A stretch of 64,000 bases of DNA, from the NCBI GenBank assembly GCA_031763025.1, contig JASSKH010000020.1, forward strand, positions 4,681,756 to 4,745,755. The letters are read 5' to 3'. The DNA is from Macrocystis pyrifera (lineage: Eukaryota; Sar; Phaeophyceae; Laminariales; Laminariaceae). A program made the translations under genes and the position numbers. Under the pieces are notes generated by a model. That model was given only the letters and a program-made list of their open reading frames with translations. It had not been told where the DNA came from and ran no database searches. Shown here piece after piece: positions 22,320-33,924 of this stretch; position 1 is the stretch's first letter; every line of letters begins with the position of its first letter.

Positions 22320-23640
22320 CAACGGTCGTACGCCAAGGTACTCGTTGGCTTCCAACTCAACCAGTGTCCGTGCCGACTCGTTTTTTTTTAGTGAGATACA
22401 ACCTATGTTGTCACAAAGCTACGATACAGAGATAGAACAGAACCATTATAACTTATTGTAATGCAGTAAGCAGACCAAACGGTGCAATGACATCTCATTC
22501 ATCGTGCGCATACGACAGGTACACCACACACCCACCCTCAATACAGAGAAGAATCCTACGACACATGTCAGATAATTAATCCTGATGACAACAAAAAAAA
22601 AAAAGAATAATAAGCCCTGCCCCGCAGATGATGACGTGCCAGACAACAAAAAAAACATCCAGCGAGAACAAAACCGCCACGTGTACACGCAGTACGACTA
22701 CGAAGCTCAAGGAGAAGAATGGGCAAGCCGGCCTAGCACAACAAAACGAAACCAAAAGCACCCTCCAGGAAGCCAACGCCGATTGTGGAACGAGTAGCAG
22801 CGATAAGTTCCACCTGCGCGTCCGTGTTCAACATTGCTGTTCTCCGTTCTGTTTTCGCCATCCGAGCGAGGAGGCCGCGCCAAGCAAGACCAACAAAAAC
22901 AAGCGGCCTCGTCATCTGCGCACGCAACACGACCTCCTCTCACAAGGACGGTAGGTAGGACAGGTGGAAATATAAATAAATATTCAAACCAAAAACGAAA
23001 CCAATGTTTTTCAGGTAGTCTGGACCAAACGCAAATTCGAAAAGCGAACCTAACAGAAATAAATCCGTCGAAAACAACAAAGCGAATAAAATTCGAGGGA
23101 TTGCAAGATCGATGTCGTGCCCTCGAGGGAGAGCTACGACGAAAAATACTCTAAATGAAGGCCAAAAGGAAGCATGTGTTAAAAACAAGTGAGAGAACAA
23201 AAAAACTAATGCATAACGCAACACAACAGTGTCGCATTCGAAGCAGCCGCAGAGATTTGCGGTACGAGTGGCCAAGACAGGTTCTCCCCAACAGTCCGTA
23301 TTTTACCTTGCTACCCTTTCTTCTGCCGCATTGGTGGTTTCGTTACGGCGGCTTCCTCGTGACTGTTCCTCTCCGCCATCCTGTTGTGCAGAAACCGCCC
23401 ACAGTGTGACGCAAGGCGCTGTCTGCTCGACTCCGCCGCAATTTTCTGCAACTAGTCCATTAATCATTTCGGTGGCGAAAGGACCCCACAGTACCTCTTG
23501 CCTGATTTCTGTGCTGCAACGGTCTACACCATGATCGCTTCGATAAACACCGCCAACGACATAAATACAGTCGACCTCTCGGTGGGTCGTATCACCTCGA
23601 GGCTTTGAACAAGGCAAGGGCCCCATGACCAATCTTCTGT
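22320..23640 (+). repeat. R1 family repeat, copy 3
   Basis: The head is at 22340-22570 (CAACCAGTGTCCGTGCCGA, then the CGTGCGCATACGACAGGTAC counterpart), an A-rich middle is at 22585-22780, and the tail is at 23250-23640 with the TTGCTACCC block near 23310. It is more diverged than copies 1 and 2. Open frames on both strands here are products of the A-rich and pyrimidine-rich tracts. Confidence 0.6.
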
Positions 23641-24099
23641 TTCCGGTCTACGGCCGACCGCATCGGTAACTGTCGTAATCATGACCCGACTGGGTAGTCG
23701 TCACTTGTATTGATGCACTACGGCGTCCTCTTCGTTTACGCAATTCCGTTTCGCTGCTCTCCTATCATTTCTTCTTAAGGGACCTTGCGTACGATACGGT
23801 CGTGTAGGTGACATGATGTCAGCGCTGGAAGCTAAGCACTCGCAGGAGGACTTCGTGATGCACCAATTGAAGCCTGGCCAATTTCTTCACACTGATAGTA
23901 AACGTCACACATCCGTACAGCAAAGTCCCAGTCACGTCGGCCTTAATTTCGCGGACTTTTAGACTGAACGGGGCAACCGTTATATCGTACAGCCTCGGGT
24001 CGAACCGATTGAGGCATGCCTACATGAGAATTTTAACTTTTTTTCCGAAGATATCATTATAGAGCGTGCATTTTCCATATTCTGATGGGCCTGGTTGAG
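23641..24099. other. Unassigned DNA
   Basis: No feature recognised. Confidence 0.3.
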
Positions 24100-24280
24100 C
24101 TCTCGAGGACCATGCCAATGGAAGGGATTGGCCACGTGGGTGACTTACGAGCGTGCCGATAGCGATCCAGGCACTCAGAGCGAGTGTTGCGTGCGTTTGG
24201 AGGAAGAGTTGTGTGGCGGGGATTCGCAAGTCCTCGATTCTCGATCACAAACTGTATGCTTGGTTTCTAATTTCGTTAAG
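24100..24280 (-). repeat. Short repeat shared with 42400-42560
   Basis: Plus-strand GGGTGACTTACGAGCG occurs here and at 42433, and similarity continues through AGGCA.TC...GAGC.AGTGTTGCGTGC. On the minus strand both encode a SECL-type segment followed by ARKSP. This is probably the same, unidentified TE protein. It lies just downstream (minus sense) of the gypsy integrase remnant. Confidence 0.4.
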
Positions 24281-24523
24281 CGATCTATACACCCAAGGCT
24301 CCAGCCGAGCCCAGGCACGTGTAATCGATCCCCTAGTCTGCTATCCTTACGAGGTGTGTGACAACTCCGCGTCTACACAATTTTAAGTGAAATTATCTCT
24401 GCTCGTCTTGACACGCCCTCACGTTCGATTACGGCAGAATGAAACAACCAACGACAAAAGTAAACCAGAAGAGCAATAAAATACTCGTCAAAATTTCCAG
24501 CGAAAAAATACAAACTCCCCGTG

Positions 24524-25159
24524 CTACACCGAGCATCTCGGTAATGTAGTTGAAACCAAAATGAGAGCTTCAGGAATCCACCCCTGCAGTCTCACCACTG
24601 CTCCTTGCGCCTTGACGTGGTCGACCGGTCCGGAATCTATGGGCCCCTTTATCGAACGGAAGAGGTGCTGTGCGACGTCTGCCGTGAACTCTGTCCTCGG
24701 ATCGCTCGGAATGGAGCATGGAATGCCCAAAATCAGAAGTGAGGCCAGCACATTGGTTGCCCACGTTCTTGGCGTCCTTGGTCTTTAGCGGTTGAAACTA
24801 ATGCAAACTTGCTGACTCTATTCACCAGGAGCGGACGGTATGTGTTTCCCCGTGTAATAAGTTCCACCGTGGCCCGAGCTTTCATTCCTAACACATTCCT
24901 AGGTTGTAGAAGGCGAGCTGAAAGCATGGATACCCATTGTCTCGCCTACTCCTTCATCATCTTGCATCCACGCAGGACACGTAGTCCCTTTCACGCGCTT
25001 GTACGTGGGCCTGTGGGACGTCTGCTGGATAATTTCCGTTGTCCGTCCGATGCCCGTGTGGTCGTAGGTTGTGTGCACTACCGCTACAACTCCGGGTATC
25101 ATGAAAAAAACATTGTAAACCGTGAAGGCGAAATCATCGGCGCGTACCGCTAGAAGCAC
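24524..25159 (-). pseudogene. Ty3/gypsy-type integrase remnant
   Basis: Three minus-strand frames give the expected order of a gypsy integrase. 24899-25159 has an HHCC-like zinc-binding segment (HTTYDHTGIGRTTEIIQQT, second Cys pair damaged). 24733-24927 covers the start of the core (VNRVSKFALVSTAKDQ). 24524-24751 has the second catalytic region SDPRTEFTADVAQHL and the third region GAVVRLQGWIPE. In functional members the last motif carries Glu where Val is seen here (normally ...VER...), so a catalytic residue is lost as well as the frame. Upstream pieces of such an element (protease, RT) would lie at higher coordinates. Confidence 0.7.
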
Positions 25160-27250
25160 TCTTCGTCTAGCGGATACGGATCGTGTCGCCTCTCTCTTTC
25201 AAGTCCGAAGAGACCTTAGCCAGACATGAGTCCCCTGTTTGCCTCGTTATGGATTCCGGTCCGTCCTGAAGAAGTTCCGACATTTACTGGGCAATCGGTA
25301 GACATGGTTGTGCCTGGCCGGACGATGTCGACAAAACTGGACGCTGTGGCGGATGTGTTGTGGGCAACGTTGGAAGCGATGTAGGGGGCCGGGTCGTGGG
25401 CTTCCGCGTCGGCGCCTCTAAGGCTGATGGTAATGGCGTGGGCCACGAGGACATCGGAAATGGTTGGGGCGGCTTCGTTGGCGAGGCTGTGGTCGTGGGT
25501 GATGGTGTTCGCTCCGGTGTTGATGACGGCCATGGTCCCGGCGACGGTGGCGCCGATAATGATGGAGAAACCTTCGATGGGGGATCTGCGTCAACGGTGC
25601 GGGTTCCAGGGGCAGTAACAGATTTGTTAATAATCGTGGCGATGAGGGTATCAAAAATCGACGAGCGGAAGTTTATTTACCGAAAGTGGTGCCATCCTAC
25701 CCTGTCTAGTCTCGAAACCGCTGCGAATGATGCTGGGTGGTAGTGTTCTTTCGTGTCTGTTGCAAAGAGGTTGGTAAATGCGACCCACAAATTCATCTTT
25801 TCTATTCGTTGCTTGCTCGGTGGTGTGGACGTTGGTTGGTGAACATCTCCTCGGAATTAAAAGATTGCAAGTACAGAGTTCGGCATTTAGTTGAACTGCA
25901 ACCAGCGGGGATCGAGACAGCTGCTTCCAGGCTCACCTTAACCGAAAAATAGAATTCTCCCTCACCCGTGGCCATCTTCGCGAGATGCAAGAGGCTCCTG
26001 TGCTTCCTGTGCTTCCTCGAGTGTCCCCTCGTCTCCAGCGTGTGACTGCTACCGGCCGGCGGGTTTTCCACCGCAGGTATGTCCGCGTGACAAAAATACG
26101 ATAGGGCTGTTTGAACGAGAACATGGCTTGCTCACCCTGCGCCCAATGCAGAACGTACGTCCGCTCGCCTTTCACGTGTTCGCCAAGGCCCCTCTTCTTC
26201 TTCTCCTGTATATAGAGTTTCTTCTTCCATCTCAACATCTATTCCTGATGCCAACGATGTAGGTCATATCCTTTGGTATGGTGTGTTTCAACATTTATCT
26301 TTGAACCTTCGGCAGGTTCTCAGTCATATTCCGCTTGCAAGAGGGGATGGGCCAGATTGCTCTCCTGTGGTGTCTTTGCAATATGTGTTTTATGTATTGA
26401 CAAATAAGAAGGTGGGCCGGAGTGGTAAGAAAGGTGGGAATAACGCTCACTGCGGTTCTGGCTTCTTCCCCGGCCTTTTCTAGGCCTGTGTCGCTGATGC
26501 TCCGACACACCTGCCCTATCAATTCTGCGGGTTGCATTCGTTGGATAAAGAACAGCAGACGGCGGTCCCAGGTAAGTAAGTGCGTGGAGGCGCTGCTTTT
26601 CGAGGAAAGCTATCGTGTCTGGTATGTTCCAAAGCTCGCAAGTCGTGCTCTGTGGCTCCAACCACGTCAGGAACATACTTGACGATTGAATGCTCGCCCG
26701 CAACACCCTGGCACCAGCACCGCGCGGGACGATGGCGTGGTACCGTATACTAGCGTGTCCGCGTCGAGTGCTGCGTAGTTTTCCACTTCCGGGGTAGTCT
26801 CGGTTTTTCCCGGGGTAATACTCCGCGACGCTGAGCTCCCATATGGTAATCATCTCCCTTGAAAGTGACGCCTAGTTTAGATAATGGCTGGTAATAACAC
26901 CCGTCGACGAACAGGCGTGCTAGCAACCTCCCCTCGGTTCCAAGATGATTATGCTGCGGTGTCCCTCGATAACGGCTGTCCTCAATAGTATTGCGTACGG
27001 GGGATCGATGACAACCTACACTGTAGCCTTGAACACGTGATCTAAGGGTGCAAACACGAGAAGTCGAGTGCAGGATACCATGATTTCTACGGGGGGTATA
27101 TTCCTTCCCCAGGGATTGTCAACGCGCAGGGACCCCTTTTCAGCCAGGGCAACGATCATTTTGCCAGCATTGAAAGTGGATTGGACATTTTTCAAGTAAC
27201 TTTAGAAAGGGTCGTGGCCTCGCCCTTTCCCCGTGTCGAAGGGTCTTTGT
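25160..27250 (-). pseudogene. Probable upstream body of the gypsy-type element, unresolved
   Basis: Minus-strand reading is protein-like in places, for example a 177-codon frame at 26320-26853 and a broken stretch at about 26930-27200 with IPPVEIMVSCTRLLVF and VIDPPYAILLRTAVIEGH. No reverse transcriptase box was found, so assignment to the same element as the integrase remnant rests on position and strand only. A 127-codon Gly/Asp-rich plus frame (25360-25743) and its mirror are composition-driven. Confidence 0.3.
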
Positions 27251-28779
27251 ACTGGCGTCCTGTAGCTAACGCGTTGTGGGTTCTACGTCTATTGTTGTGG
27301 TTTCTGTGGTGGGTTCCCTGTCGCGGTTCCTCTTCGCGTCAGTAGAAGGCAGTAGCGTAAGCGGCGGTTGGGTAGCTTCAGCATCTTGGAAAGGGAGGAG
27401 AAGATGGGTAGGAGCGACGAACGCTTTCCCGGGTGTTTCGGTAACAAGAAGAATCCCGTTGACACACTAACATGTCGTTACTCGCTACAGGCCGGTGTCG
27501 CTAACTAGGTAACATAATGTTACCGTTTAATTGACCATGCTCTACATCCAAACAAGGAAAAAGATGCTAGTCCTCGGAATCGGAGGGAGACCGGGAGAGT
27601 TCACGATTTTAATCAGAGAGTACATCAGGAGAGATATTTCTTTGCGTTGTGTGTGCTGTATGTGCAATATACAAGCTGTAGCCCCTGTAGATAATTGTCA
27701 AGAACCCACGTGTCTTATACGAGTACAGACCAACGAAATTTACTCAACTATCAAGCAATAATACATTTTCGCGCGTCAACGCTCGCCTTCAACTTAATAT
27801 AACTGTACTACGGTGGGGGGAGAGAAGGCTGCATTTTGTACTTTGATTAAAAGAAAAAGAAAAATCCGCTTCGGGTATGCAATCTGGTCAAAACACACAA
27901 TTGAATAAATAAACTTTACGACATCAGACTCTGTAATTCTCACTGGATATGGAGATTATTAAATTTTTTCAGAGTTCGGGCGCATGTAATATATTTAAGC
28001 ATTGTGTTAGGTTGAGTCTACCAGCAAGCAAAAACCGCATTCCTGCATGGTCGACAGAGACCACGCAAGTGAAAACACTGTTTGTCCCTTCCGGTCTTCA
28101 GTTGGAATTTGGATCCTCCGAATCGGTAGATGTATTTACTCATCGTTCTTCTCTTACAGGCTAGACGTACAGCAGTACAATATGAAAAAACTAGATACAA
28201 CAAGTTTATTTTATTTTATATCAACAAAAAATGAAATGAAAGCCGTAAAGGAAACGCCTTACTTTGGGTCTCCCATTTCTATGAAGTACGTACTAACACC
28301 AGGTATACAGCAATACGCAGCTACTATAATATATTGATGATAATGCAGGAAGTACTTCAAAAATTCAGCAGCATGCGACGAGCTCCTCCGAAAACAAGAA
28401 AAACAACACACCCCACCGCCAGATATCACAATGGAAAACCAACTGAAGTGTTGTCATCACGAGGTGAAACAAGAAAAACAATACCTGGTACCTGGTACTT
28501 GTTTTAGAATACATATTTTTCACTTGGTTTTGGACTGCAATCCCCCTTTGTCGCGAACAAAATATATGCGGCGTGTCCTGGCGTGTCAACTGTTTTGTTT
28601 GTTTGGGGCGCCCCTGCAGCATGACAAAATTAAATCGAGAGTTCGTATCATACGCACGTCCTTACTTTCATTTTTTTCAGTGTATGTAGTTTCCTTCTTT
28701 GTCTAAAAAACGTTTATGGTATTCCTCACGCTTCTTTTGTCTAAACTTAGATTAAAAAACCGGTTTCTGATCGGCTATT
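27251..28779. other. Unassigned intergenic DNA
   Basis: This is AT-richer DNA with short frames only. Nothing recognised. Confidence 0.35.
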
Positions 28780-29418
28780 TTAACAATTGGATTGTGCATC
28801 GCGACCTATCTTACAGTACGTCGGATCGAAAGTACATGTTTTTTGGGTTTTCCGAGGACACGTTACAGGAGTGAATTTGAATAGATTCATTAGCTCCAAG
28901 AAAATAGGGTAGGGCAGGTAGAAGTTATTTTCCGTGATTCTCGTGGGGTCAGAGAGGTCTTCATCTACCAGCAGCTGCGCCCAACAGCACATACATACTG
29001 ATGTCTTGCTTCTCCTCCATGTCGTTCTGGAGGCCGGCGGGGCTTTGGATTTCTTCGAGAGTTGCCAAAGCTACAGCCAGCGCAGCTGTTGGCATAAGGT
29101 CATCGATACTGCCCACTGGAGACATTGGGTGCTGTCACGTGCTGCTGACGGGAGTAAACAAGGAGGTATCACGCTGACCCGCGGCGAGCAGCAGTAGAAG
29201 CGACCACAGCCAAACCAGCGTCGCCGATGTTGTGGAGTAAGGTCGTGTCGTATGTCGAGCCGTTGTGTGGATGTGTGATATACCCGTACGAGTATGCGGG
29301 GTGGACGTTCAAACTTTTCCGATGCATGAATCCGACTGGCGTGCTGGATCGATAATCTCAGTTTTCTCCTCTCTCTGGTCCAGTTGGGAATCAACATCGA
29401 AAAATCTTCGATTGACAA
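28780..29418 (-). pseudogene. Possible PIF/Harbinger transposase N-terminal fragment
   Basis: The frame 28780-28992 contains DPTRITENNFYLPYPIFLEL, which resembles the helix just before the DDE_4 domain of PIF/Harbinger-like transposases (an F-x-M/L-P/S-x-x-x-F-x-x-L pattern). The upstream frame 29071-29418 (MSIEDFSMLIPNW...) would be the preceding part. The catalytic domain that should follow below 28780 is not readable. It has no second copy in the window. It may instead be a chance match, because the motif is short. Confidence 0.35.
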
Positions 29419-29550
29419 GGTGCTTGTTCAACAACATAACAAAGCCAATTTTAGTCTCCGATCGGAAAACGTAATTTTATCTATGTTTCTCTACATAGGA
29501 ACTGGCCTTAGTCTACGCACTCTCCCTCCGTTTCGAGTAAAGGTACAGCA

Positions 29551-29835
29551 ATGGAGTTGTTGCTGTCGTTGTTGCTGCTGTTGCTGATGCTGTGGGTGTA
29601 CATTCTTTTTATGCTCTGCTGCTGTCGAAGTGACTCGCACTTCTTGCGTCGCCCATACGATGACAGCTCGGTAGAAAAGCCTTTTTGTGCATGTATATTC
29701 AGCATAAAATCGGAATGCAGAAGTATTCATTACGTTGGATCACTGGTAGGTAATCCGGATCCAAATGAACTGGCATGGGTAGTATATTTTACGCAGGCAA
29801 AGGGATGTGAGGGTGTTGGCTCCAAGAGAGGCTAG
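29551..29835 (+). CDS. Small ORF with a Leu-rich hydrophobic N-terminus, 94 aa
   Basis: The ORF starts MELLLSLLLLLLMLWVYILF, which would be a signal peptide or membrane anchor, followed by a Cys-rich CCC segment and a polar C-terminal part. However, the Leu run comes from an imperfect (CTG/TTG)n tract at about 29553-29600 that reads as poly-Ser/Asn/Gln on the other strand, so the hydrophobic start may be a microsatellite effect. No homologue is recognised. Confidence 0.15.
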   Translation: MELLLSLLLLLLMLWVYILFMLCCCRSDSHFLRRPYDDSSVEKPFCACIFSIKSECRSIHYVGSLVGNPDPNELAWVVYFTQAKGCEGVGSKRG

Positions 29836-29851
29836 TAAAGACTAGACAATT

Positions 29852-29969
29852 TACTATCACGGGGTCCATGGTTAATAGGACCTATGGTATACATAAAAAC
29901 CAATATATATTTCCCAATTTTCATTAACCAAACTTGGTCCGGTTATAACTATGGACACCCGTATTAGGT
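29852..29969 (+). mobile_element. M1 MITE, copy a
   Basis: A ~115 bp palindromic element with ends near TTACTATCACGGGGTCCATGG and its diverged complement CCGTATTAGGTA. It shares GGACCTATGGTATACATAAA with the other plus-oriented copies. It is among the more diverged copies. Confidence 0.75.
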
Positions 29970-29989
29970 AGGACCGCAGATAGCTGTTA

Positions 29990-31475
29990 TCGAATTTTAT
30001 CACTGACGACACCGAACGAACACACATGATATGGTCATGGCACCGTGTACGAACAATTGTCGTATAGTGAGGTGTCATGTCAGACAGGATGCATGGAGAG
30101 TTGTCTAGTGGTGAAATGATAAAGTGTTGTGCATTTACACGTCAAACACAACGCCGAGTCTAGGTCTTTTCTCGTCCGTCACCAAGAGAACATATTGCAA
30201 AACACGAGTAACGCCGAGACGTGTGTTGAGAACAAGATGAATGTACTCTCACACACTATCCTCGGCAGCTTGTGCTATATATCATCCTGCACGTTAGCCC
30301 AAGTTCAACGTCTGGGGTCGCCGAAGACAATCGCCGCTGCGACGGCACCAGCCCTGTTCAGGTTTTCCCACGACCCACGGATCATAGGAAGATTGCAGGA
30401 GGAAATTATTTTTCCTCTGCCGTTCATTGAGTAAATTTGCCGTCTCTGGCCGATCGTCAGCATCCACGATCCATCGTTGCTCGTCGAAAATTGGGTCTAA
30501 CGTAGATTTTGAGATCATCCACCCTTGCGGTGTCCGCACTCCTGGCAACCTCATCTTCTTTTCCATCGGTGTACGACCAGCATTCTATCTGTCTGCTCCA
30601 TCCCTGGCGACATCCACCCGCAATGCCGGGAGTCATTCCCGCCCCTGCCCCCGCCGTTGCTTCCGCAGCTGTAGATGACGACAACGAATCCTGCATTGAA
30701 GGGATGGAGAGAAAAAAATGGTGTGTCCACGGCAGTGCTCAGACTCTCGGGCGGTGCTCGCTGCCGAATCCCCTATATAACCCCGCGACGATTGTCATGA
30801 TCGTGAGCCATGCGCATTTCGTCAACACGGATACATAGCTGTATAGTCGACTGGCTATCGTCCTGTAGATAACAATGATGAAGGGGGTGCGACGATAACG
30901 GCGGTAGCCCTCAATGAAAGGGACGCGACATGAACATATTTTGGGTGTTGCCGTAGCAGCTGTGATTGATTTTGGCCCACGAAAGACTTCGAAACGTTTT
31001 CGTCGATTTACTGAAGCCACTCATGTACGTCAGAAACGTGCGCGTAATTGACCTCGTCTACAGTTCACTCTGTACATGTCATTTTACCACGTTAGTACTA
31101 CTTTCTACATGTCCAAAAAAACATAAATAGGTAGTGATCTCCATGCGACTAGAGTACTCTCCACGATCTAGAACAGCTTGTAACCGAGGGTAGGCTGCCA
31201 ACACAACCACCGATGTCCGCCAGCCTTCACATGATGGTTTGATTGTTGTACCGGCATCAATATCCGGCTCTCACCTGAGAATCCCTGTGGCCTGGTTGCA
31301 TTAGACCCGCGACTTTGTCGTGCTTGCCAAGAGCGAAACCGATACACTTGTTGCCTGCTTTGGCCTCACCTGCGGCATCGTCACGTTCGGAATCAGTGTT
31401 TCCTGGACGTTGAATGGGAGTTATACAGCCTACACCAGATGAGCGTGTATGACAGTGAAGCAGGAGTTTCAACCG
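29990..31475 (-). repeat. R2 family repeat, copy 1
   Basis: It is collinear with 45185-46970. Shared anchors are GAGTTGTCTA (30098 / 45296), TGCACGTTAGCCCA (30289 / 45488), CTCCTG.CAACCTC (30538 / 45750), a GGGACG.(A)ACATGAA block near 30920 / 46120, and CCGCGACTTTGTCGT (31306 / 46889). Minus-strand reading is protein-like in parts: VNRRKRFEVF here matches LNRRKCFEIG in copy 2, and KHDKVAGL here matches QDDKVAGL there. This suggests a decayed TE protein on the minus strand, but no family is recognised. Confidence 0.6.
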
Positions 31476-31979
31476 TACACATAGTCCACGGACTATCGTT
31501 CGCTTTCACAAAAAATGTCAGACTCCAACAAACGCGAAAACAAGAACTCGTAAAACGGATTCAAGCATATCAACATTCTTACGTTTAGGCTCCACTGCAG
31601 CAATCGATCAATGACTCACCTCCCTTTGTGGTGTTCCCCATAGGAACGTCCTCGTTGTTCAAGTCGCTAGTACTTCCTCACCATCGTCCGGCGATTGTGT
31701 TGTACAATTCCACCTGCGGATATACACGTGCGCCCCAAAGCGCTATAGCATCGAAAGAGGCACCCTAGACGTGTTTTTCTTGCGTTAATCTCCCTCTGCC
31801 CCTCATCAATCCATTCACGTCTTGAGTGGCACGCCAGGATTAACGGCTATTATCAATTATCTCGTCACCAACTGCTGGGATTCCCTGCAGGTGGGAGGGA
31901 AGAGCCGGGTCGGGGCGCGGTGGACACCGCATGCCGGTTTGTGCAACGCTTACTAGTCGCGTGCCCGGCCTTTCACGAA
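31476..31979. other. Unassigned DNA
   Basis: Nothing recognised. Confidence 0.3.
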
Positions 31980-32290
31980 CCAGGTATCGGCGGCAACCTG
32001 GCGCACAGGTCGAAGGCACTTGGTGCTGTTGACGTATTCTGTAATAACGGTAGCACATTTCCGCAAAGAGGCGTTCTGAATGACTGTGTTCCTCAGCCCT
32101 AAATCGTCGGAATGCCAATCTGGTAGTTTCAGAAAAAAAAAAATTGTATACTTGGGCCCTCGGAATTGTCATCGAGATGCTATTTAATTCCTGCTGAAGT
32201 CAGTCTTAGGGTGAGGTATGAAGCTCCCTATGCGAGGAGCCCCAGAAATACTAGTGTAAACATCTGTCGAAGAACATATGTGTTCCTTGC
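31980..32290 (-). mobile_element. T1 transposon fragment, copy C
   Basis: This short block matches 9220-9430 and 59060-59260. It carries TTTCCGC, CGTC.GAATGCCAAT, TACTTGGG and GGGTGA in the same order and spacing. It is more diverged than A and B, and no flanking T1 blocks were recognised. Confidence 0.5.
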
Positions 32291-32565
32291 ATAATCGTGG
32301 TCGTTCCTCACCTCCAGACCATCTGCGTCCGAGCTAATCGGTGACCCGATGTGAAGGTATCCGATACCCGTACCCCCATTATGTATCGTTGAGACGAGTA
32401 CTCGCGCGGCGGGAGAACGAAATAGTGTTGTTCGCCAAATGTTTCACAATAAGGCATGTCGTCATGGCGGCGTCTTATCTGCAAGTGGGTTAAAGTAGAA
32501 AGTATTCGCTGCTTCTACGCCGCACAGGTTGAACACATGTGCAGCAACCGTTTTGATGGCGATGC

Positions 32566-33069
32566 TTGTCACCGCAGAAGGTTCGTCGAGCTGAAAGGCG
32601 GTCGCCGTTCAAGTTGGTCCAGAGACGGAAGAGTGGAGGTGTTCTTGCCACCGAAATGGGGCATAGGTACCAACGTATCCAGAGTATTTTTTGCATCACA
32701 CTCGTCGTTGGCTACGCTCACCTTAGTCGACCCTCGCAACCAGAAGTTGACGTCTTTTTCGTGAACCCCAAAAAACCCCTCTGCGAGTGGAAGAGGGGAG
32801 GCGTGCCGTACGTGGGGGGAGCATCGATGGCCGCTACGTTTGCCGCTCGAATCGAGCGTCTTTCACTGCGCGCCTGGACGATAAGTCTTCATATCCCTCA
32901 CCCGGCTCGTCTCCTTTACGAAGGACACCCATGGCAGCGTCGGTGGCGTGGGGGGGGCCGACATGATACCCGGAAGGGACTCAGTCTCCCGGTTTTGCAG
33001 GCGAAAGAGCCGTTGAATCGCGCGGTCAGCTCGTGCTCCATGCACAAGCTGTTTTCCGTTGCCTCCTAA
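32566..33069 (+). CDS. Hypothetical ORF, 167 aa, doubtful
   Basis: An ATG-initiated open frame rich in Arg, Ser and Gly with no recognised motif. An overlapping plus frame (32456-32764) and minus frames are also open, so the openness partly reflects GC-rich composition. No repeat partner was seen. It may be an exon of an unannotated gene or chance. Confidence 0.15.
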   Translation: MSPQKVRRAERRSPFKLVQRRKSGGVLATEMGHRYQRIQSIFCITLVVGYAHLSRPSQPEVDVFFVNPKKPLCEWKRGGVPYVGGASMAATFAARIERLSLRAWTISLHIPHPARLLYEGHPWQRRWRGGGRHDTRKGLSLPVLQAKEPLNRAVSSCSMHKLFSVAS

Positions 33070-33811
33070 GCCTTTGGGCGATCAGGACAGGAGACATCTG
33101 GGGGTAAGTTCCCCCAAGTACACAGACGACAGGCGACGGTCGAGATGACGTCGAATCTTATTGTAAAAGCAAGCTGCGTCAATATTTTGACGAAACTGGG
33201 AAGCCTCCCGTTAGCGACCGTCGCAGCACTGGTAAGTTGAAAAACTTTTTATTGTGCTCTGGATCAAGCCAGAATATCATCAAAACAGAGTAATACAAGA
33301 CACACTTCTCCTTATGAGTAAAACATACTTTCGGGTTCGAGCCGTTGCACCCGTAGATCTTCAGCTTGGTCTCGTAGGAGTACCTGCCGTCTCGGCTGCT
33401 TGTTGTCGCGGCTGTTGATGTCGCATCAGCTTAAAAACGCACGCCGTTTATAAGGTTTACCTCAAGGCAAACTGGAGGTGTACTAGCCACGAACCTATCG
33501 AAGACAGTGCCCGGCACCTCGGACAATGTGGACTAACGAGTTTGCAAAACTAGCTGTCGATAGTTTGGGGTATTGTATATTGATATTTACTGTTCCCTAC
33601 AGCGAGAGGGAGAGATTGTTCGCAGATGCAAAATCGTTTGGCCGATAGGATCAGCGCCAAAAACACAATAAGTGTTTTTGTTAGGGTGCATATGCATGAC
33701 TAATAATCTATCGATATCCAATATTATACCAGTATGATCAGACACACAATAAACGGTACCTATTTCTTTTATCAATATTGGCAGAGAACTTTGCTCAGTG
33801 GCCTCTTGTTC
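33070..33811. other. Unassigned intergenic DNA
   Basis: Nothing recognised. Confidence 0.35.
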
Positions 33812-33924
33812 TTACTACAGGGGGCAATAGAAAATATAGCGACATTTTGTGGAGTAGCTGCAGGGATGCGTACTGGTTTTTTGTGTGTACCGTAGGTCCC
33901 TTTTGCTCGTGCCCCCCGTGATGA
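33812..33924 (-). mobile_element. M1 MITE, copy b (diverged)
   Basis: The right part GGTTTTTTGTGTGTACCGTAG plus CCCCCCGTGATGA matches copy c closely. The left end (TTACTACAGGGGGC) is recognisable but its adjoining TIR bases are lost. Confidence 0.55.

Noticed and set aside
30098-30160. tRNA gene suggested by GAGTTGTCTAGTGGT
   Set aside because: The A-box-like string has no B box at the right distance, and it lies in repeat R2.
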